This document shows positions 6,124-13,346 of a stretch of DNA of 21,891 nucleotides, piece after piece. A program made the position numbers and the translations under genes. Numbering within the stretch: the first letter of the stretch is position 1; each line of letters starts with the position of its first letter. Under the pieces are notes generated by a model. That model saw only the letters and a program-made list of their open reading frames with translations. It did no database searches and was not told the origin of the DNA. Origin of the DNA: SCUN01 sp964355365 (GTDB lineage: Bacteria; Acidobacteriota; Vicinamibacteria; Vicinamibacterales; SCN-69-37). Location of the stretch: the NCBI GenBank assembly GCA_964355365.1, contig CAYHEX010000032.1:1-21891 (forward strand), in the 5' to 3' direction.

Positions 6124-8772
6124 ATGGCCATCGCTGCGGGTACTCGACTCGGGCCTTACGACATCGTCGCGCCCATCGGCGCAGGCGGCATGGGCGAGGT
6201 GTACAAGGCCCGCGACACGCGGTTGCAGCGCGACGTCGCGATCAAGGTTGTACCCGAGTCGATCGCCGGCGACGCGGCCGCGCTCGCACGTTTCGAGCGC
6301 GAGGCACAAGCGGTGGCGGCGCTGTCGCATCCGAACATTCTGGCAATCTACGACATCGGCCACGAGGCCGGCACCGCCTTCGCGGTGATGGAACTCCTTT
6401 CAGGCAAGACCCTGCGTGAGGCCCTGATCGGCGGGCCGCTGCCGATCCGCAAAGCGCTCGACTACGGCCGGCAGATCGCCGACGGACTTGCGGCAGCGCA
6501 CGATCGCGGCATCGTCCATCGCGACGTCAAGCCGGAGAACATCTTCATCACCACTGAGGGGCGCGCGAAGCTGCTCGATTTCGGGCTCGCGCGCGTACAG
6601 CCTGTGGTGTCGAGCGCCGGCGAGACGATGATGGCGCAGAGCGACACGGCGCCGGGGACGATTCTGGGCACCATCGGCTACATGGCGCCCGAACAGGTGC
6701 GCGGCCTTGCGGTGGACGCGCGCACCGACATCTTCGCGTTCGGCGCGGTGTTGTACGAGATGCTCGGCGGCGCGCGCGCGTTCGGCGGCAACACACCGGC
6801 CGACACGCTCAGCGCCATCTTGAACGTGGATCCGCCGGACGTCGCCGCGCTCTCTGGCAGCGCGAATCCCGGGCTCGATCGTATCGTGCGCCGCGCGCTC
6901 GAAAAGGAACCGGCGCAGCGATTCCAGTCGGCGCGGGACCTGGGCTTCGCGCTCGAAGCCATCGCCACCGTCAGCGGTTCGGCCGCCGGCGTGGCGGCCG
7001 CCGCACCTGTGCCGAGCCGCGCGCGCACGTGGCCGCGTGTGGCGATCGCGCTCGCGGCGGGTGTGGTGCTCGGCGCCGTCGCCTGGCGCGCGCTGGCCCC
7101 GGCAGGCGCGTCGGATGCTGACACCGCCGTGCAACGCTTCACGCTGCCGGCCACCGAGTTCCAGGTTGGCGCGGAGTGGGTGGCCGTGTCGCCCAACGGT
7201 CAGACGCTGGCCTGGGGCGGCAACGTCGCCTCATCGTCGAGCCAGAATCTCGGCCTCTGGCTTCGTCGGCTCGATCGAACATCGGCTGAACCCGTGCGCG
7301 GGGTCAACGATGCCCGGCGCTGCGTGTTCATGCACGACAACACGCGATTGCTGTGCACCGGCACCAACCAGCTCTTCACCATCGATATCGACAACGGACG
7401 GCGCACGATCGTGTGGGACGGCACCCGCGACACCGCGCGGTTTGCGCTACGCGGCGTGGCGCTCGCCCCCGATGAACGCATCGCCATTGGCGTCAACCGC
7501 GGCATCGGCCTCATCGAAAATGGCGTCGTGCGGATGCTCGCGACGCCGGAGGGCACGGAGACCGGGCTCGGCCATCCGCATTGGACACCCGACGGTCGAC
7601 AGCTGGTCTTCAATGCGCGCATGCAGGACGGCACGACGTCCGCGTATGTGATGCCGGTCGAGGGCGGCAGCCGGAAGGTGCTGAGCTTGCCGCAGGACAT
7701 CGCCGGTCCAAACGTCGCGTTCGACGGCACGCTGCTCTATGGCCAGTCTGGCGTGCTCTGGGCGCAGCGATTCAACAGCGCGTGGCAACCGGATGGCGCC
7801 CCGGTGCGCCTCGCGGGCGATCTTGGCATGGACGCCAGTTCCGGATTCATGAGCGTCGGTTCGTCAACCACCGGCATGCTCGTGTTCCGATCGCCGTCGT
7901 CGAGCGACTCGCAGTTCGAGTGGGTGGATCGCACCGGCCGGCTCGAGCGCGCGGTCGGGCCTCAGGATTCCTGGGTCAACTTCGACGTCGCCGCAGACGG
8001 CCGCATCGCGGCCACGCGACGCGAGCCATTCGTGAACGGCAACGCCCTCTGGTTCATTGATCCGGCGCGTCAACTCACGACCGAACTCGGCCGCTTCGAA
8101 GGCCAGTCGCACAGCGACCCGACATTTTCTCCGGACGGCACGCATCTCGCCTTTCGGCGCGGATCGCAGCTCCTCCTGCGCGCCATGCAGGGCGGCACGG
8201 AGGTCGTCGTGCGCAACTTTCTGGCCTACCCGGATTCATTCAGTCGCGACGGTCGCTATCTGACCGTGGGCCGACCGGTCCCCGGCGGCTACGACGGCTG
8301 GGTCATGGACATGAACGATCCGACCAAGGACGTGGTCATCGTCAAGGACATGCTGCTCGTCGATGAGCTCAAGTTCTCGCCCAACGGGAAGTGGATCGCG
8401 TTCCACGCCGCGCAGAAGGCCACGCCCGATGTGTTCGTCACGCCGTTTCCGCCAACCGGCGAGCGCCTGCAGGTTTCGGCGAACGGCGGCTTGCAGCCGC
8501 GATGGAATTCCGACGGCACGGAACTCTACTTCCTCGACACCAACGGTCAGATGATGTCGGCCGCGATGCCGGGCGGTGATCCGCGCAAGAGCGCTGCACC
8601 GCAGCCGCTGTTCCGGACCACACTCCAGACATCGTCGGCGATGGACCAGTTCGCGGTGTCCGCGGACAACAAGCACTTCCTCATTCGTCGTCCGGCGAAG
8701 ACCGATTCGAATGAAGCGCCGGTGCAGGTGATTCTCAACTGGCGCAAGCTGCTGCCCGTCGCCGGCAAGTAG
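6124..8772 (+). CDS. Membrane Ser/Thr protein kinase with extracytoplasmic PD40/TolB-like beta-propeller
   Basis: An 882-aa PknB-type receptor kinase. The kinase domain (about residues 10-275) has the glycine loop GAGGMGEVYKA (19-29), ATP-anchoring K41, the HRDVKPEN catalytic loop (D134), DFG (D152) and GTIGYMAPEQVRG, so it should be active. A single membrane helix follows (about 306-324, VAIALAAGVVLGAVAW). The remaining ~550 residues are PD40-like blades, for example HWTPDGRQLVF, TFSPDGTHLAF, KFSPNGKWIAF and RWNSDGTELYF, expected to sense a ligand outside the cytoplasmic membrane. This architecture is very common in Acidobacteriota. The start MAIAAGTRLGPYDI matches the usual family N-terminus. 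No cognate regulator or phosphatase gene is adjacent; the gene is divergent from the D-amino-acid operon and could regulate it, which is speculation. Confidence 0.95.
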   Translation: MAIAAGTRLGPYDIVAPIGAGGMGEVYKARDTRLQRDVAIKVVPESIAGDAAALARFEREAQAVAALSHPNILAIYDIGHEAGTAFAVMELLSGKTLREALIGGPLPIRKALDYGRQIADGLAAAHDRGIVHRDVKPENIFITTEGRAKLLDFGLARVQPVVSSAGETMMAQSDTAPGTILGTIGYMAPEQVRGLAVDARTDIFAFGAVLYEMLGGARAFGGNTPADTLSAILNVDPPDVAALSGSANPGLDRIVRRALEKEPAQRFQSARDLGFALEAIATVSGSAAGVAAAAPVPSRARTWPRVAIALAAGVVLGAVAWRALAPAGASDADTAVQRFTLPATEFQVGAEWVAVSPNGQTLAWGGNVASSSSQNLGLWLRRLDRTSAEPVRGVNDARRCVFMHDNTRLLCTGTNQLFTIDIDNGRRTIVWDGTRDTARFALRGVALAPDERIAIGVNRGIGLIENGVVRMLATPEGTETGLGHPHWTPDGRQLVFNARMQDGTTSAYVMPVEGGSRKVLSLPQDIAGPNVAFDGTLLYGQSGVLWAQRFNSAWQPDGAPVRLAGDLGMDASSGFMSVGSSTTGMLVFRSPSSSDSQFEWVDRTGRLERAVGPQDSWVNFDVAADGRIAATRREPFVNGNALWFIDPARQLTTELGRFEGQSHSDPTFSPDGTHLAFRRGSQLLLRAMQGGTEVVVRNFLAYPDSFSRDGRYLTVGRPVPGGYDGWVMDMNDPTKDVVIVKDMLLVDELKFSPNGKWIAFHAAQKATPDVFVTPFPPTGERLQVSANGGLQPRWNSDGTELYFLDTNGQMMSAAMPGGDPRKSAAPQPLFRTTLQTSSAMDQFAVSADNKHFLIRRPAKTDSNEAPVQVILNWRKLLPVAGK

Positions 8773-8883
8773 CAATCGCGTTGCCGTCCAGGGTGTGCGT
8801 CGTCACCCACGGCTCAACGCACTCGCGGCCACTGCAAGGGCCGCGCCCAACATGAGTCGTTTAAGAGGCACACGCATGGGCGC

Positions 8884-9078
8884 TTACTTCGACTTCAGGA
8901 TGCACACCGCATACGGGCGCGTCGCATCGTTGATCGCCTTGAGCAGCGCCGCGTGGTCGGCCGACGACGTGATCTCCATCACGGTGGTGTCGAAGTGCCG
9001 CGAATCCCTCGCGAGCAGGGCGAAGTCAGTCCACGACTTGACGGGGGTGGATTTGCCCGGGGTCAACGGATTCTTCAT
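8884..9078 (-). CDS. Small orphan protein (64 aa)
   Basis: Reads MKNPLTPGKSTPVKSWTDF to a C-terminus ending VCILKSK, with no signal peptide or membrane segment and no family that I recognise. About 58 of 64 codons end in G or C, as expected of a real gene at this GC content. Its central part (VMEITSSADHAALLKAIN) recurs as a diverged copy at 9868-9921, so this short segment has been duplicated. There is no Shine-Dalgarno; a possible promoter (TTGCGT, 17 bp, TACTTT) ends 7 nt before the ATG and would give a leaderless message. It is divergent from the following lipoprotein gene with a 64-bp gap. The alternative is that the plus-strand gene extends leftward across it, which the codon usage and the duplication argue against. 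Confidence 0.5.
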   Translation of the reverse strand: MKNPLTPGKSTPVKSWTDFALLARDSRHFDTTVMEITSSADHAALLKAINDATRPYAVCILKSK

Positions 9079-9142
9079 GGCGTCTAAAGTACCCGGCTGG
9101 CCACGCACACGCAACATGGCTAGAATGCCCGAGGGTGACGTA

Positions 9143-9826
9143 ATGAACTGTTCGAGCTCGCGTTCTGGATCACGGTCGGCCGGTCTCCTGTTCGCGGCGA
9201 CGTCGCTGCTCTTCACGATGGCGTGCGGCGCCGACGTCCCGGCAAAACCGGAAGCCGCGGCAGCGGTGTCCAAAGCCATCACGTCGACGCTCACCAGAAC
9301 GGTGCGGTCGGCAACGTACTGCCAGACGGTGCAGGCGGACTTCTCCTTCGTCAGCATGGGCCAGGTGGATCTGGTGGAGATGTTTCAGAACCTGATCGAC
9401 AAGCGCCCATTGAACGACGCTGCGGCCGCTGGCGTCGTCAAGGTCGAGCTCAAGGAGTTTCGAGTGGCGCCGGGCGGGCGATCGCCGGATCCGTCGTGTG
9501 ACGCGCTGCACGCGCAGTACATTCAGGGCGGCGCTGGCGGTCCGGTGCGCTTCGCCGTGGTGCGGACGACGCTGACACCGAAAGGCACGGCCGCTGGTGT
9601 CGAGTTCGACAGGCCGATAGAGGTGGCCACGCGTGAGTTGGTGGACGTGATCGATGTTCGGCCCGAACGCGGCGGATTGACGGCAGTGAAATACACGTGG
9701 ACGTGGACCCCCACGACGATGGCCGAGACGATTGGCTACACGCTTGCCGCATCGCAGGAGGCCACCGCGCGCCTCCGGCACTCGGACGGCGGCTGGGTCG
9801 TTGAAGACACGGGCGTCAAGCGCTGA
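9143..9826 (+). CDS. Orphan predicted lipoprotein (227 aa)
   Basis: A predicted envelope lipoprotein: Arg/Ser-rich N-terminus, hydrophobic segment SAGLLFAATSLLFTMAC with the putative lipidated Cys28, then about 195 residues of mixed alpha/beta character. The body includes LTRTVRSATYCQTVQADF, VDLVEMFQNLIDKRPLND and a C-terminal GGWVVEDTGVKR. I do not recognise a family. A second Cys pair (C56 region and the C of DPSCDALHAQYI) could form a disulphide. The start at 9143 has GAGGGTG about 8 nt upstream; an in-frame ATG at 9125 adds six residues without a Shine-Dalgarno. The lipobox (T-M-A-C) is imperfect, so ordinary signal-peptide cleavage is possible. Confidence 0.7.
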   Translation: MNCSSSRSGSRSAGLLFAATSLLFTMACGADVPAKPEAAAAVSKAITSTLTRTVRSATYCQTVQADFSFVSMGQVDLVEMFQNLIDKRPLNDAAAAGVVKVELKEFRVAPGGRSPDPSCDALHAQYIQGGAGGPVRFAVVRTTLTPKGTAAGVEFDRPIEVATRELVDVIDVRPERGGLTAVKYTWTWTPTTMAETIGYTLAASQEATARLRHSDGGWVVEDTGVKR

Positions 9827-9867
9827 CGTTTCTTGAAACTGTCATCCGTCCCCAGGTTCATCGATTG

Positions 9868-9921
9868 GTTGAGCGCCTTGAGGAGCGCCGCGTGGTCGGG
9901 CGACGACATCACCTCCATCAG
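9868..9921. repeat. Diverged copy of a 54-bp segment of the 64-aa gene (other copy 8929-8982)
   Basis: Direct repeat of 54 bp in the same orientation as 8929-8982, with 47 identical positions by hand count. Read on the minus strand it encodes LMEVMSSPDHAALLKALN against VMEITSSADHAALLKAIN in the intact gene. It lies in the 111-bp gap between the lipoprotein stop and the DUF4159 stop. A reading frame starting at 9918 continues for 60 codons, but only by running into the lipoprotein gene, so I regard it as a remnant of a partial duplication rather than a gene. Confidence 0.75.
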
Positions 9922-9937
9922 ACGCTGCGCCCTCTCC

Positions 9938-10768
9938 TCAGTGCGTCAGCCCGTAGATAATCGCGTTCACGCCGAGTTTGTAGGCTTCGTTCGTGTCGGC
10001 GATCGGGCGAAAGCCGCGGCCCGACCATTCCCAGAACTGCGAGATATCGGTGTTGTAGGCCACGAACATCTGCATCCGCTTCTGCACGTCGTTGCCTTCG
10101 AAGACACCGCGAAAGATCGGGAGGCCCGCGTTGTACGCCTGCGGAAAGATGTCGAGTGACGTGATCTGGAAGAACTGACTGAACAGCTGATGTGAGACGT
10201 CGAGGTCGATGAACTTCGCCGACGGATTCACGCGAGCGAAGTTCTCGGCAAACTGCTCCCAGCCGCGGCCGCCTCGCCACTCGGCCGTCTTGAAGTCATC
10301 CACGATGACAAAGCCGCCCTTGTCGAGAAACGCGCGCAGGTTGCGCGCCTCTGTGTCGGTGATCCGCCACCAACTCACTTCGATGATGTAGAGCAGCGGA
10401 TAGCGGAAGATCTCGGGATCCTCGAGCGACAACGTATTCGTACGCTCGTGGCCCTCAATGCCGGTCACCGACTTCAAGATCGACATGAGATTGGTCTCGG
10501 ACGATGGATATCCGTGCGACCACGCGGGCTGCCCGCGATACCAGTAGCCACCGGGCAGCGTGTCGTAGCTGAGCCGCACAAACGCGAACCGCCCGTCATA
10601 CTTCGCGTTGGGCGTCGTCGCCACGCCGCTGCCGAGCGCGCCGCCGAACCCGCCGAAGTCGCCGGGGCGGCCGCGCTGGCCGAACGCCACACCGGCGGTC
10701 ACGAGAACCAGCAGCGTCACCGCCAAAGTGACCGTCGACGATCGCGAGGCCCCGACACGCATGGCCAT
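9938..10768 (-). CDS. Exported DUF4159 domain protein
   Basis: A 276-aa protein with a signal peptide (VTLAVTLLVLVTAGVAFGQ) and a Gly/Arg-rich stretch (GRPGDFGGFGGALGSG), then a DUF4159 domain filling the rest. Recognisable parts are FAFVRLSYD, LLYIIEVSWWRITDTEARNL, LDKGGFVIVDDF, the HQLFSQFF segment and the C-terminal AYKLGVNAIIYGLTH. DUF4159 is a glutamine-amidotransferase-like fold common near gliding, surface or methanol-dehydrogenase-like gene sets in Acidobacteriota and other phyla; its biochemical role is unknown. Two ATG codons (10768 and 10762) are both possible; a GAG about 7 nt before the first favours 10768. It is divergent from the polymerase gene across a repeat-rich gap. Confidence 0.88.
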   Translation of the reverse strand: MAMRVGASRSSTVTLAVTLLVLVTAGVAFGQRGRPGDFGGFGGALGSGVATTPNAKYDGRFAFVRLSYDTLPGGYWYRGQPAWSHGYPSSETNLMSILKSVTGIEGHERTNTLSLEDPEIFRYPLLYIIEVSWWRITDTEARNLRAFLDKGGFVIVDDFKTAEWRGGRGWEQFAENFARVNPSAKFIDLDVSHQLFSQFFQITSLDIFPQAYNAGLPIFRGVFEGNDVQKRMQMFVAYNTDISQFWEWSGRGFRPIADTNEAYKLGVNAIIYGLTH

Positions 10769-10835
10769 ACGATATCTCGTGCGCCGCGCGGATACCGGAA
10801 CCGCTCCGTACCCAGCGCGCAGCTTCTAACTTCCC

Positions 10836-10935
10836 CCTTTGTTTCCCCCTTTGTTTCCGCCTTTGTTTCTGCCTTTGTTTCTGCCTTTGTTTCTGCCTTT
10901 GTTTCTGCCTTCTGCCTTTTGCCTTCTGCCTTTAC
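10836..10935. repeat. Compound tandem array: six 12-bp units followed by four 7-bp units
   Basis: Positions 10836-10907 hold six units of CCTTTGTTTCYS (the first two end CCC and CCG, the last four CTG). Positions 10908-10935 hold four heptamers (CCTTCTG, CCTTTTG, CCTTCTG, CCTTTAC). One strand is almost all pyrimidine. The array ends one base before the polymerase ATG, so the leader has no Shine-Dalgarno. The 12-bp part keeps frame and translates to FVSA repeats, but the heptamers do not keep frame, so it is not a coding repeat. The rest of 10769-10835 shows nothing recognisable. Confidence 0.95.
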
Positions 10936-10936
10936 G

Positions 10937-13309
10937 ATGACTGCCTTGGTCTCTGACGAGTGGCTGTGGGGGTGGGACGCGACACCGGGCATCGTGTCGG
11001 TGTGGGCCGACGCCGACGGCGAGGCGGTGGTATGGCGGCGGTTGCCGGACACCGGCGCGCTCGTGCGCGAGACGGCGCGCTTTCGGCCCTGGCTGCTCAT
11101 CGACAGCATCGATCACCTCACCGACGCTGACGTTACCTGGCGCGAACTCGACGGTCCAGGAGCGCTGCGCTTCCACGTCAGCGCGGATAGCGGCAAGGCG
11201 CTGACGACCGCGGTGCTGAAGGCCGTGTCGGCCCGTCTCGGCCGCCGCATCGAACACCTCAGCGAACTCGACAGGTCGTCTGTGTTGTCGCTGCCGCCGG
11301 AAGAGCAGTACCTCGTCGCCAGCGGCCGCGCGTACTTTCGCGATCTCACCTTCGACCAACTGCATCGCCTGCAGTTCGACCTCGAGACGACGGGCCTCGA
11401 TCCGCGGCGCGACCGCATCTTCATGATCGCGGTCCGCGACCCGACAGGCGAGGTCGAGATCCTCGAAGCGCCGGCGGTCGACGGTCGCGGCGGCGTGTCC
11501 GCCGAAGCCTTGGCGGAGGCGGAGGCCGATCTCATTCGACGCCTCGTCGCGAAGATCCAGGCGGTCGACCCTGATGTGATCGAGAATCACAATCTCCACG
11601 GCTTCGACCTGCCGTTTCTCGAACGGCGCGCGCGAACACTGCGCGTGCCGCTTGCGCTGGGCCGCATCGGACCGCCGGGACTGCGTCAGCGCGCGGCCCG
11701 ACGCGGCGCCGTCAGTGACTCGGATGCGAAGCGGCGCGTCCGATTCATCGTGCCCGGCCGCGAGCTGATCGACTCGCTCGATGCGGTGCTCCGCTACGAC
11801 TTCGCGGCGCGGGATCTGCCGGGACACGGACTCAAGGCGGTGGCGAAACACTTCGGTTTGGCCGGACCTGAGCGTGAATTGATCCGCGGCGATCAGATCT
11901 ACGACGTGTATCAGCGTGATCCGGCGCGTGTCGCACGTTATGCGGCTGCGGACGTCGAAGAGGCCGCCGGCGTTGCGCGCATTCTCGGCGGCGCCGCGTT
12001 CGCGCTCGCGCGCATGGCGCCGCGGCGCTACGAGCGACTCGCCGACGCGGGCGCCGCCACGGGCGTCATCGATCCGCTGCTCGTGCGCGCGTATCTGCGT
12101 GCGGGGCAGGCGCTGCCGGCTCACGAGGATGGCGACGGCACGATTCACACGGGCGCGGCGTTGCATCTGTTCGCCACCGGCGTCGCCACTCGCGTCGTCA
12201 AAGCCGACGTCGCGAGCCTGTATCCGTCGCTCATGCGCGCGTTCAGGATCGGCCCGAAGCGCGACCGGATCGGGGCGCTGCTCGCGCTGGTCGACGGCCT
12301 CGTCGAACGCCGACTGGCCGCGAAGGCCGCGGCCAAAGCGGCGCCGGCCGGATCGTCCGAGCGGTACACGCAGGAAGCCATGTCGGCCGCGATGAAGCTG
12401 GTCGTCAACTCTGCGTACGGCTATCTGGCGGCCGGCGACGGGCTCACGCGATTCGCCGACGTGCACGCCGCAAATGAGGTGACGCGCCGCGGGCGAGAGA
12501 CGCTCGACTTCATGTGCCGCGAACTGCGCCACCGCGGCGTCGCGCTGCTCGAAGCAGACACCGACGGCGTCTACTTTGCCGTTCCGGACACCTGGACCGA
12601 AGCCGACGAGCGCCGTGTGGTCGCGGAGGTCGGCGCGTTACTGCCGCCGCTCGTCCATTTGGAATATGAAGGCCGCTACGCCGCGATGCTCTCGCACGAA
12701 CCGAAGAACTACGCGCTGCTCCACTACGACGGCACCCTGAGCCTCAAGGGCGTCGCGTTTCGGTCGAGCCGCGCGGAGCCCTTCGGCGAGACCTTCCTGC
12801 GCCGCGCGATCGAACGGCTGCTCCGCGGCGACGTGACCGGCGTGCGTGAGGCCTACCTGGATGCCATCTTCGCGATCCGTCGCCGCGAACTCCCGACGTT
12901 CGACGTCTCGTCACGCGTGCGCGTCACGAAGAGACCCGACGAGTACCTGGCCGTGCGAGACACCCGGCGCGAGCTCACCTACGAAGCGCTGCTCGCAAGC
13001 GGCCGCACGAAGTGGAGTCTCGGCGAACGGGTACGCGTCTATCGCACGACCAACGGCAGCGGCGGCGTCGTGCCGGATCCTGATGATGAGAATGTCACGC
13101 CGTCGGCGGCGGCGAGCGCCGACCGGCGTGACTACGACGTGAATCACTACGTGCGCGTGCTGCGCGACAACTTCGCGTCACGTCTCGACCGCGCCTTCAA
13201 ACGCGAGGACTTCGCCGTCGTCTTTGCGGATCCCGAGCAACCGTCCCTGTTCGCGCCGGCACTGTCGGGGATCACGACGCTGCTGTCGGCATTAGCGACG
13301 GTTGAATAG
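10937..13309 (+). CDS. Family B DNA polymerase with 3'-5' exonuclease domain, archaeal-like motifs
   Basis: A 790-aa family B DNA polymerase with every catalytic motif. The proofreading exonuclease has ExoI FDLETTGL (D148, E150), ExoII NHNLHGFD (N219 to D224) and ExoIII YAAAD (Y335, D339). The polymerase has motif A DVASLYPS (D424), motif B KLVVNSAYG (K487 to G495), motif C ADTDG (D541, D543) and the later SLKGVAFRS. The DTDG of motif C resembles archaeal B polymerases more than E. coli Pol II (DTDS), although its length is like Pol II (783 aa). The N-terminus (WLWGWDATPGIVSVWADADG) matches a group of Acidobacteriota polymerases known to me. It is likely a repair or translesion enzyme alongside Pol III. 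The start is the ATG at 10937; upstream frame is array sequence. Confidence 0.95.
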   Translation: MTALVSDEWLWGWDATPGIVSVWADADGEAVVWRRLPDTGALVRETARFRPWLLIDSIDHLTDADVTWRELDGPGALRFHVSADSGKALTTAVLKAVSARLGRRIEHLSELDRSSVLSLPPEEQYLVASGRAYFRDLTFDQLHRLQFDLETTGLDPRRDRIFMIAVRDPTGEVEILEAPAVDGRGGVSAEALAEAEADLIRRLVAKIQAVDPDVIENHNLHGFDLPFLERRARTLRVPLALGRIGPPGLRQRAARRGAVSDSDAKRRVRFIVPGRELIDSLDAVLRYDFAARDLPGHGLKAVAKHFGLAGPERELIRGDQIYDVYQRDPARVARYAAADVEEAAGVARILGGAAFALARMAPRRYERLADAGAATGVIDPLLVRAYLRAGQALPAHEDGDGTIHTGAALHLFATGVATRVVKADVASLYPSLMRAFRIGPKRDRIGALLALVDGLVERRLAAKAAAKAAPAGSSERYTQEAMSAAMKLVVNSAYGYLAAGDGLTRFADVHAANEVTRRGRETLDFMCRELRHRGVALLEADTDGVYFAVPDTWTEADERRVVAEVGALLPPLVHLEYEGRYAAMLSHEPKNYALLHYDGTLSLKGVAFRSSRAEPFGETFLRRAIERLLRGDVTGVREAYLDAIFAIRRRELPTFDVSSRVRVTKRPDEYLAVRDTRRELTYEALLASGRTKWSLGERVRVYRTTNGSGGVVPDPDDENVTPSAAASADRRDYDVNHYVRVLRDNFASRLDRAFKREDFAVVFADPEQPSLFAPALSGITTLLSALATVE

Positions 13310-13331
13310 CGCGAGCGACGTCCAGGACCGG

Positions 13332-13337
13332 TAATAT
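13332..13337 (+). promoter_or_regulatory. Possible -10 element (TAATAT) before the M23-like lipoprotein gene
   Basis: TAATAT ends 9 nt before the GTG start, so a transcript would begin at or within about 3 nt of the start codon. A GAGG is only 1 nt from the GTG, too close for a normal Shine-Dalgarno. No clear -35 hexamer was seen, and the box overlaps the short gap after the polymerase gene. Confidence 0.3.
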
Positions 13338-13346
13338 CCACGAGGC

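Noticed and set aside
8763..8785. Hairpin CGGCAA/TTGCCG after the kinase gene
   Set aside because: Only 6 bp with an 11-nt loop and no T tract; too weak to call a terminator. Nothing else was seen in 8773-8883.
8795..9142. Leftward extension of the orphan lipoprotein frame
   Set aside because: It would remove the signal peptide from the N-terminus and is antisense to the 64-aa gene, whose codon thirds look coding.
9736..9918. 60-codon minus-strand frame containing the second copy of the duplicated segment
   Set aside because: Beyond the repeat it shows non-coding base use and runs antisense into the lipoprotein gene; treated as a remnant.
10836..10935. CRISPR-like array
   Set aside because: Units are contiguous 12- and 7-mers without spacers.
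10448..10936. N-terminal extension of the polymerase frame with FVSA repeats
   Set aside because: It crosses the DUF4159 gene on the other strand, and the FVSA repeat is only the translated 12-bp array; the heptamers do not keep frame.
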